Assembly: GCF_023952475.1 (NCBI RefSeq)
Contig: NZ_JALHRX010000013.1
Location: 101,741-165,740, forward strand
Origin: Cupriavidus sp. WGlv3
GTDB taxonomy: Bacteria; Pseudomonadota; Gammaproteobacteria; Burkholderiales; Burkholderiaceae
DNA length: 64,000 nucleotides
Direction of reading: 5' to 3'
Shown piece after piece: positions 58,227 to 64,000 of this stretch (position 1 is the stretch's first letter; each line of letters opens with the position of its first letter). The translations under genes and the position numbers were made by a program. The notes beneath the pieces are model-generated. The model was not told the DNA's origin, searched no databases, and was given only the letters and a program-made list of their open reading frames with translations.

Positions 58227-58625
58227 GCCGGCAGCCCCCTGAGTCCCGCCAGCCCGGATTCCTGCGTAGGATCCGACCCCCGGGATGACCCTGAATATGA
58301 CCCGAAACGGCGGGTTGACCCTCCCACCGTGTCGCACTGCCGGGCTTCTATGTCCCATGCTCGCGCTCCGCTACTCATTATGTTCCGGACGACCGAATTC
58401 CGGAGGTTATGGCGCGGAGTGTAAGTCACGATCCGTTAAGTGGGTAAGGAAAATACGATGCCGGTGGACCGGCGTTGTAGCGAAGTGACAGTAGCGTGGC
58501 CGCCAGTCATCAGGGGTAAAGATTCCGGCCGGCGCGGACGTTAATCCGCCCGCCATCGCCCCGACGCGGTGCGCAGGCGACCGCGCCTGTGCAACAATCG
58601 TTACATCCTTGAAGCCGGAGCCACC
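58227..58625. other. Divergent intergenic region with three TGACCC repeats
   Basis: 399 bp between the pilE start (minus) and the RpiR-type gene (plus). No gene is supported. TGACCC occurs three times in one orientation at 58286-58291, 58298-58303 and 58316-58321, 60-95 bp upstream of the pilE start. No clear sigma70 or sigma54 promoter was recognised for either direction. Confidence 0.5.
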
Positions 58626-59543
58626 ATGCCGTCCGATCCAGCGCCGCCATCGCCGCCATCTTCGCCAGAGCCGCCCCATGACCTGGAGGCATTGCTGGAA
58701 CTGCTGCGCCGCGGCTTTCCCGCCCTCAGCACGCAGTTCCAGGGCGGTGCCCGCTACCTGCTCGATCATCCGCAGGACGTGCCGGTGCTGTCGATGCGCA
58801 AGATCGCGGCCAGCGCCGGGGTGCAGCCCGCCACCCTGGTGCGGCTGTCGCAGCACCTGGGCTTCGAGGGCTGGCAGGCCATGCGCGAGCTGTTTGTCGA
58901 CGCGCTGCGCGGCGGCACCCAGCCGTATGCGCGGCGCGCGCGCAAGGTGGTGCGCGAAAGCAGCGCCAGCCGCATGCTGGGCGAGATGCTCGAGGCGCAG
59001 CACCACAACCTGGACCGGATCGCCGCCAGCAACGAGAAGACGCTGCCGCAAGCCGCCGAGCTGCTGTCGCACGCGGCCTGCGTGCATGTGGCGGGCTTCC
59101 GCGCATGCTTCCCGATCGCCTTCACCTTCCACTATGTCTACCGGCTGTTCCGCAGCAGCGTGAACCTGATCCGCGCCGATGCCGGCACGCTCGAGATGGA
59201 GCTGCGCGGGCTGGCGCCCAAGGATGCGGTGGTGGTGGTCAGCTTCGCCCCGTACTCGCAGGAAAGCATCCGCGTGGCCGAGGCCGCGCGCGAGTGCGGC
59301 TGCAAGGTGATTGCGCTGACCGACAGCACGGTCGCGCCGATCGCGCTGGCCGCGGACTGCACGCTGCTGTTCTCGGTCGAAAGCCCGTCGTTCTTTCCGT
59401 CGATCACGGCCGGCGTGGCCGTGGTCGAGGCGCTGGTCGAACAACTGCTGGCGCGCAAGGGCAAGGGCGCCATCCGCGCACTCGAGCAGGCCGAGGGCGA
59501 ATTGCATCGCACCGGCGCCTATGTGACGCCCGGGCACGGCTGA
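58626..59543 (+). CDS. MurR/RpiR-family transcriptional regulator
   Basis: 305 residues. The N-terminal RpiR helix-turn-helix covers about residues 25-105 (VLSMRKIAASAGVQPATLVR, then LGFEGWQAMRELF). A C-terminal SIS sugar-phosphate-binding domain starts near residue 130 (CVHVAGFRACFPIAFTFHYV, DAVVVVSFAPYSQESIRVAE, VIALTDSTVAPIALAADC). Such regulators sense phosphosugars or related acids and usually sit by the genes they control, but no sugar genes adjoin it. The start is MPSDPAPPSP; the frame is open for 19 further codons upstream. Confidence 0.88.
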   Translation: MPSDPAPPSPPSSPEPPHDLEALLELLRRGFPALSTQFQGGARYLLDHPQDVPVLSMRKIAASAGVQPATLVRLSQHLGFEGWQAMRELFVDALRGGTQPYARRARKVVRESSASRMLGEMLEAQHHNLDRIAASNEKTLPQAAELLSHAACVHVAGFRACFPIAFTFHYVYRLFRSSVNLIRADAGTLEMELRGLAPKDAVVVVSFAPYSQESIRVAEAARECGCKVIALTDSTVAPIALAADCTLLFSVESPSFFPSITAGVAVVEALVEQLLARKGKGAIRALEQAEGELHRTGAYVTPGHG

Positions 59544-59576
59544 GCCCGCGGCCCGTTCGACAGCGCGGCCGGGCGC

Positions 59577-59936
59577 TTACTGTGTGCACTTCTCCCGGTA
59601 CGCCTGCTGCAGCGATTTCTTCGGCCGGTCCCGTTCCAGCTCCGGCACCATGCGGCCCTGGGCGGTTTCGATGGCCGGCTCGGTGGCGCGGTACTCGCGC
59701 TTGGGCGCCTGCGCAATCTGCTCGGCGAGCGCGCGGCACTCGTCCGACTGGATGCTGGCCGGCGTCGCCGACGGGTCGGGACGGTAGGGGTTGGTGCCTT
59801 GCTGCACGGCTTCATCGATGGCGGCGGCGGCACCGCCCTGGTCCTGCCTCTGCGCATGCGCGCCGCCTGCCACCGCCAGGGCGCCAAGGGCGACCAGGGC
59901 GGCAATGCGGGTCAGGAATCGCTGGCGTCTTGGCAT
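59577..59936 (-). CDS. Putative periplasmic protein of unknown function
   Basis: 119 residues that I do not recognise. A signal peptide (RIAALVALGALAVAGGAHA, cleavage about residue 28) precedes a polar mature protein of about 90 residues with two cysteines (SDECRALAEQ and the C-terminal REKCTQ), which could form a disulfide. The middle and end are helical and charged. It faces the RpiR-type gene convergently and lies 48 bp after the end of the next minus-strand gene. Conservation could not be tested, so it is called mainly on its signal peptide and clean reading frame. Confidence 0.68.
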   Translation of the reverse strand: MPRRQRFLTRIAALVALGALAVAGGAHAQRQDQGGAAAAIDEAVQQGTNPYRPDPSATPASIQSDECRALAEQIAQAPKREYRATEPAIETAQGRMVPELERDRPKKSLQQAYREKCTQ

Positions 59937-59984
59937 GATGCGATGTCTCCTCTGGCTCGACGGATTCTGGCAAATACCGCGAGC

Positions 59985-61430
59985 TTAATCGTTCCCGCGC
60001 GGCCTGGCACTACCGGCATTTGCGGCACTTGCGACATTACCAGCCTGCGGATCCTCCCCGGCTTCGGCGCGCTGCGCCGCCTCACGCCAGTCCTGGCGCT
60101 GGCGCCGCATCTGTCTCAGCGCCATGCGCGTCATGCTGGCCCACCCGGACGGCCGCGGATCGGCCAGCATGCTGAGCGCGCGCGCGTAATCCAGCGTCAG
60201 GCCCGGGGTCCAGGCCATGGTCTTGGCGCGCTTGCGGATCTGCGCCGCCACCCATAGCTCGGGTGTGGTGAGCAGGCGCCACAGCGGCCGCCAGCCCCGC
60301 GCCTGACGCCAGACCCGGGCCGATGCGCCTTCCAGCGCCGCTTCGAGCGCGTGCGAGACCGTGCTGGAGCAGTTGCGGTAGGTCAGGTTGTAGGTGGTGT
60401 CCTGCCGGTACGCGTCCCAGAAGCGGCGCAGGCGCTCGGGATCGTAGTTGCGGATGCGCACCTGTACCGTCGACGGGCACCAGGCGCGCGCCTCGGTCTG
60501 GTAGTCGGGCTGGAACTTGCCCGGCACGTCGTTCTCGCGGGTAGCGCGCAGGATGCGGGTGAATTCGTCGGGCGCGCGGTCGATCTCTTCGGCCGGGTAC
60601 AGGCTGATGTAGATGCCTTCAGGCGATTCCAGCGCGGCATGGCCGGTGGAGATGACCCCGTCGCGGTCGACCGCGGCGATATAGCGGTCCACCAGCGGCT
60701 GGCGGCGCGCTTCGCCGCGGGCGGAGCCAACCGGGGTCCAGACGTGCACCGTGAGCGCATGCTCGCCGGGCCCGGGCGGGCCGTCCCACAGCGTCAGGTC
60801 GGGCGCGTCGCTGGCCGTGTGGAGCGTCTGCGCGGTATCGGCCGGCGCCGCATCGGCGGGGTCCATGCCGGGGTTGTGGTCCAGCCGGCGCAGGCGCGAG
60901 GCCAGCAGCAACAGGTTCCAGCCGCCGAAGATCAGCCCCAGGCCAAGGCAATACGGCACGGTGCCGACGTAGTGGGTCGGGTACGGCTGGTAGAAGAAGA
61001 TCGCGACCAGGATCTCGAACATGCCCACGGCCATCGCCAGGCGCCAGGTGCGGAAGCGCACCACCCGCGCCGACACGATCTGCAGTAGCCCGTCGGCCAG
61101 GAACAGCGTGGCGAAGATCATCGACAGCACGAAGTGGCCGTGATGGTGGCCGGCCAGGATCAGCAAAGCGGCAAAGCAGAACGACACGCCCTTGACCTGG
61201 CGCAGCGTGCGCTGCCCGCCGATGCCGCTGCGCGCCACCACCAGCGTGGCCAGCCCTTCGAGCAGCAGCACCACCGCGAACGGCGTCATCGGGAAGTAGA
61301 GGGCGTTGTCCAGTGCATCGACGAACGCCACCACGCCCAGCAGCACGCTCACACAGCCCAGCCACAGCAGGCCGCGCCAGCGCGTGCGCAGGTAGTCGAC
61401 GCCCAGCAGGATCATTACCAGTCTTGCCAT
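59985..61430 (-). CDS. HdeD-like membrane protein fused to a putative permuted papain-fold domain
   Basis: 481 residues. Residues 1-180 hold six hydrophobic helices in pairs, like the HdeD/DUF308 family (LLWLGCVSVLLGVVAFVDAL, FAVVLLLEGLATLVVA, AMAVGMFEILVAIFFY). An acidic Ala/Asp/Pro linker (181-215) follows. The soluble C-terminal domain contains ISTGHAALES (His264) and YNLTYRNCSSTVSHAL (Cys354), in the His-then-Cys order of circularly permuted NlpC/P60 or LRAT-like and DUF4105-type proteins. An Arg-rich tail ends the protein. A membrane-tethered hydrolase or acyltransferase is possible. Catalysis is inference; the two-part architecture is directly visible. It is 107 bp downstream of the channel gene. 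Confidence 0.75.
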   Translation of the reverse strand: MARLVMILLGVDYLRTRWRGLLWLGCVSVLLGVVAFVDALDNALYFPMTPFAVVLLLEGLATLVVARSGIGGQRTLRQVKGVSFCFAALLILAGHHHGHFVLSMIFATLFLADGLLQIVSARVVRFRTWRLAMAVGMFEILVAIFFYQPYPTHYVGTVPYCLGLGLIFGGWNLLLLASRLRRLDHNPGMDPADAAPADTAQTLHTASDAPDLTLWDGPPGPGEHALTVHVWTPVGSARGEARRQPLVDRYIAAVDRDGVISTGHAALESPEGIYISLYPAEEIDRAPDEFTRILRATRENDVPGKFQPDYQTEARAWCPSTVQVRIRNYDPERLRRFWDAYRQDTTYNLTYRNCSSTVSHALEAALEGASARVWRQARGWRPLWRLLTTPELWVAAQIRKRAKTMAWTPGLTLDYARALSMLADPRPSGWASMTRMALRQMRRQRQDWREAAQRAEAGEDPQAGNVASAANAGSARPRGND

Positions 61431-61537
61431 GCCCGCTTATCCCCTTTTGTTGTTGGACGCCGCTTGTTGTTGGCCGCGGCCCGTGGTTTGAGCACAGACG
61501 CAATGCGCTGAGGAGGCCGGAACGATGCCGTCAGGCG

Positions 61538-62047
61538 CTAGCCGCGGCGATGCTCGCCGCCTTCGCCGCCCTCCTCGCGCTCCAGTTCCCAGTCGCGGCG
61601 CATCATGACGTAGGTGAACGAGGTGGACCAGCCGATCAGGATCAGGCCGACCAGCGGCTCGATACTGGCGATCAGGCGGCTGGCGCCCACCGGCACGATA
61701 TCGCCCAGGCTCTGGGTGGTAAAGGTTTCCAGCGCGAAGTAGGCGTAGAGCAGCGCGTCCGGCTGCGCGCGCGCGGCCTCTACCCCGGGCACCGCCACCC
61801 CGGCCAGCCCGCCCAGCCCCAGCACGCGGTCGGCAAACCAGAAGCCCGCGGCGAACACCATCGCTTCGAGGCAATGGACCAGAATGATGCAGACGATCAG
61901 CACGCCGATATTCATGCGCCCGCTCCAGCGCCGCGGATGCATCGCGGACAGCAGGCGCAGCGCCTCGTAATGGATGCCGACCACCGTCACGGTCAGCACG
62001 GCGGCGCACAGCAGCGCCAGCGAATAATGTTCGGCGGAGGTTTCCAT
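61538..62047 (-). CDS. Two-helix ion-channel-like membrane protein with altered selectivity filter
   Basis: 169 residues with three hydrophobic helices: YSLALLCAAVLTVTVVGIHY, MNIGVLIVCIILVHCLEAMV and RLIASIEPLVGLILIGWSTS. Between the last two lies a pore-loop-like segment ALETFTTQSLGDIVPVG (about residues 105-121). It aligns with the potassium channel filter TTVGYGDIVP, but V-G-Y is replaced by Q-S-L. It belongs to the Ion_trans_2-like group, and selectivity is not predictable. The C-terminus is acidic and then basic (EREEGGEGGEHRRG). It lies upstream of the HdeD-fusion gene on the same strand. Confidence 0.75.
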   Translation of the reverse strand: METSAEHYSLALLCAAVLTVTVVGIHYEALRLLSAMHPRRWSGRMNIGVLIVCIILVHCLEAMVFAAGFWFADRVLGLGGLAGVAVPGVEAARAQPDALLYAYFALETFTTQSLGDIVPVGASRLIASIEPLVGLILIGWSTSFTYVMMRRDWELEREEGGEGGEHRRG

Positions 62048-62116
62048 GCGCGGGGGCGCTCCCGTATGAGGTCAGTGCAATCGGGATGGTAAGGATCGGG
62101 CCGGGCAAAAAAAATG

Positions 62117-62145
62117 ACGCCCTCCAAAATAACACCGGAGGGCGT
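62117..62145 (-). terminator. Intrinsic terminator after the collagen-like lipoprotein gene
   Basis: Arms ACGCCCTCC / GGAGGGCGT (9 bases) with an 11-base loop, followed on the minus strand by ATTTTTTTT. It lies about 120 bp past the stop of the lipoprotein gene and upstream of the channel gene, separating the two transcripts. Confidence 0.88.
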
Positions 62146-62263
62146 GGGGGAAAACCAGGACGCGCTACGTGGCCCGCGCGCGTGGCGCGCCGGCGGCCCT
62201 GGCAGAGGGTCAGGAGACGGCCTGGCGGCCGCTGTTTTGCAGGGCGCGACGCGGCGCCGTGGT

Positions 62264-63268
62264 TCAGTTACCGGACTTGCACGACAGGTTCACGTACAGC
62301 CCGCCGCCCCAGTTGAAGCTGTTGTTGCCGCTGACCTGGACCTGGACCACGTCGTTGGCGGCCACCGGTGTGGTCGCCGGCGTCGAGCAGGTGCGCTCGC
62401 TGTTGTCGAGCACGCATTGCGACGCGTCGGTGATGGGCAGCACGTCGACCTGGTCCAGCGCCGTGCCGCTGGCGACACGGTGTGCCGTGACGGTGTACGC
62501 CGCCGTGGCGGGTACCTGGCCCGCCAGGATCGCGGTCAGGGTGAAGCCGCCCTCGCAGGCCACCGGCATCACCGCGCCAAAGTACGGGTCGCTGCTCTGC
62601 AGCGTCAGCCCGGTACCGGTCATGACATAGGTGCCGACGCCGCCCGGCGGCGCCGTGACGGCGAAGTTGGCGGTGTAGACGGTGGCGCCCGTGCCGGGCT
62701 CGCCGGGGTCGCCCTTGTCGCCCGTGTCTCCCTTCTCACATTGCTCGCCCTGTTCGCCCTTCTCTCCGGCAGGACCGGGCGCACCTGCAGGGCCCGCGGG
62801 CCCGACCGGGCCGGTCAGGCCGACCACCGAGATCCCCGCCGGCCACCCGTCCGCGTTCTTCGGCCCGAACAGCGTGTTGGTGGTGGTATTCAGGTAGAAA
62901 CTGCCCACCGCGCCGTCCGCCGCGGTCGGATCGGCCGCGCCATGCAGCAGCGTGGCGCCCGGCGCCCCGGCCACGCCTTGCGGGCCGATCAGCGACACCC
63001 CGGCGGGCCACTCGCCGCCGGCTTTCGGGCCGTACAGCGTCGAGCTCGAGACATTAAGGTAGAAATCGCCATCGCTGCCCATGTCGGCGGTGGGCGCATT
63101 GGTGCCGGACAGGATCGTCTTGCCATCGGCGCCGGCAGGGCCGGGCGCGCTCGCGGCCGGGCCAGCCCCGGCGGTGGTGGAATCGCCACCGCCGCCGCCG
63201 CAACCGGCAAGCAGGATGGCAAGGCAGGCGAGCGGAAGCGCCGCGCGTTTCAGGTCGATCTGTTGCAT
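62264..63268 (-). CDS. Collagen-like repeat lipoprotein
   Basis: 334 residues. A lipoprotein signal ends at LLAGCGGGGG (Cys23). Two copies of a module of about 30 residues follow (GSDGDFYLNVSSSTLYGPK near 64-82 and GAVGSFYLNTTTNTLFGPK near 119-137), each ending in WPAG and a short Gly-rich piece. A collagen-type Gly-X-Y tract of about 15 triplets spans residues 150-194, with one break where Cys177 takes a glycine position (GEQCEKG). The C-terminal 140 residues form a beta-rich domain with three cysteines. It is probably a trimeric surface or periplasmic protein anchored to a membrane. A GGGGGG ribosome site precedes the ATG. Confidence 0.82.
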   Translation of the reverse strand: MQQIDLKRAALPLACLAILLAGCGGGGGDSTTAGAGPAASAPGPAGADGKTILSGTNAPTADMGSDGDFYLNVSSSTLYGPKAGGEWPAGVSLIGPQGVAGAPGATLLHGAADPTAADGAVGSFYLNTTTNTLFGPKNADGWPAGISVVGLTGPVGPAGPAGAPGPAGEKGEQGEQCEKGDTGDKGDPGEPGTGATVYTANFAVTAPPGGVGTYVMTGTGLTLQSSDPYFGAVMPVACEGGFTLTAILAGQVPATAAYTVTAHRVASGTALDQVDVLPITDASQCVLDNSERTCSTPATTPVAANDVVQVQVSGNNSFNWGGGLYVNLSCKSGN

Positions 63269-63712
63269 GGTGGAAGCCCCCCGTTTTCATGGATTGAAGT
63301 CCCGGTGCGATGCCGGGTAGCTCCAATCTAGAAAGGGAGGCGACTGCGATAAATCGTGCATTGGCATGGGCTGTTTCAACCCTGAAGCGCCAGTCAGAAC
63401 ACAAAAAATGCCCTGGCCATTGCCATGCCCGTCAGTCGGGTCAGCCTGCAAAAAGGCCAGTGAAAATGCGAGACCAGACCATTGGAATGGCCCTGTGGGC
63501 GCCGGCGCCGGCTTCGGCCAAATGGTTGAATATCGGATGAATGGCGAACGGCAGGGCCGGAAAAAGGCCGGCGCGACAGCGTTCAAAGGAGAAACAAAAC
63601 CGCGCGATTTACCCCTTCGAGAGGGTATATTCCGCGCCGCCCGCCGGCCTGCCGCCAATGGCGGTGCCATGCACTATGCTGAAGGCTCCAACAGTTCTGC
63701 GTGGAGGCCACC
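63269..63712. other. Divergent intergenic region before the small secreted protein gene
   Basis: 444 bp, less GC-rich than its surroundings in places. Short open frames here lack ribosome sites and family similarity. A TATATT hexamer at 63626-63631 is a -10 candidate for the plus-strand gene, about 85 bp before its start, with no good -35. Nothing else was recognised. Confidence 0.4.
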
Positions 63713-63961
63713 GTGCACAAGTTCCTTCCCATCGCCACCGCCATCGTGCTGTGTGGCGCCACCGGCATGGCATTCGCCCATAACTGTCCCAACGAGATGA
63801 AGGCCATCGATGCCAAGCTGTCGACCAACCCGAAGCTCTCGACCGAGGACGCCGCCAAGGTCTCCAAGCTGCGCGCCGACGGCGAGGCCTATCACAAGGC
63901 CGGCAAGCACGATGAATCGATGAAGTCGCTGCTCGAGGCGAAAAAGATCCTGGGCATCTGA
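63713..63961 (+). CDS. Small secreted helical protein of unknown function
   Basis: 82 residues. The GTG start (MHKFLPIATAIV) is supported by GGAGG six bases upstream, which the alternative GTG at 63701 overlaps. A signal peptide (LPIATAIVLCGATGMAFA, cleavage about residue 22) precedes a mature part of about 60 residues, rich in Lys, Ala and Asp and probably two or three helices (NEMKAIDAKLSTNPKLSTED, AAKVSKLRADGEAYHKAG, KHDESMKSLLEAKKILGI). One cysteine remains in the mature part. The tail resembles a TPR-like helix pair. Function unknown; likely periplasmic. Confidence 0.72.
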   Translation: MHKFLPIATAIVLCGATGMAFAHNCPNEMKAIDAKLSTNPKLSTEDAAKVSKLRADGEAYHKAGKHDESMKSLLEAKKILGI

Positions 63962-64000
63962 CAGCCGATGCCAGCCGCAAAAAAACCGCCACGCATCGGG

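Noticed and set aside
63541..63783. Short plus-strand frames overlapping the small secreted protein
   Set aside because: No ribosome sites and basic low-complexity translations; the GTG-started frame with signal peptide explains the region better.

Overview
The window looks like the main chromosome of a Cupriavidus/Ralstonia-type betaproteobacterium (Burkholderiales). It is very GC-rich, its protein families match those of that group, and the local gene orders (fmdB-DUF502-aspS-nudB, the ubiquinone genes, pilE-fimT-pilV-pilW-pilX-pilY1) are ones I associate with it. The species call is inference from recognition, not from a database search. I see no rRNA, tRNA, CRISPR, insertion sequence, prophage or clear pseudogene. 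Most of the window is ordinary core genome with several accessory modules.

Region by region. 1-8.3 kb (minus): a fatty-acid beta-oxidation operon, tetR - acyl-CoA dehydrogenase - FadB-type fusion - thiolase - DegV-family protein - enoyl-CoA isomerase-like protein. A promoter with a palindromic operator lies just upstream of tetR. 8.4-15.9 kb: a ClsB-like phospholipase D protein, mobB, an endonuclease/exonuclease/phosphatase protein, nudB, an anchored coiled-coil protein, then aspS, DUF502 and an FmdB zinc ribbon. 16-25 kb: a sodium:solute symporter, a thiopurine-methyltransferase-family enzyme, ubiB, ubiJ, a Tim44-like protein, ubiE, DUF971 and an SbmA/YddA-like ABC transporter. 25.1-30.3 kb: a HIT protein, a 1324-residue FAD/Fe-S oxidoreductase and a YqaA/DedA membrane protein.

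30.6-38.8 kb (plus): a complete molybdenum hydroxylase cluster of the aerobic carbon monoxide dehydrogenase family (small, large and FAD subunits, then MoxR, CoxE, CoxG, XdhC and MocA homologues). The large subunit carries the form II motif, so its substrate is unknown. 38.8-43.4 kb (minus): a pterin dehydratase-like protein and a trehalose operon otsB - GH15 - otsA. 43.7-51.7 kb (plus): ilvA, queF, then a TetR-controlled tripartite ABC efflux operon with its own outer-membrane lipoprotein.

51.7-58.2 kb (minus): the minor pilin/PilY1 operon of type IV pili. 58.6-64 kb: an RpiR-type regulator, small secreted proteins, an HdeD-like membrane protein fused to a putative permuted papain-fold domain, a pore-loop channel with an altered selectivity filter, and a collagen-like lipoprotein. 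The last three, and the DegV protein in the beta-oxidation operon, are the least explained parts of the window. Four intrinsic terminators and two copies of a REP-like palindrome are visible.
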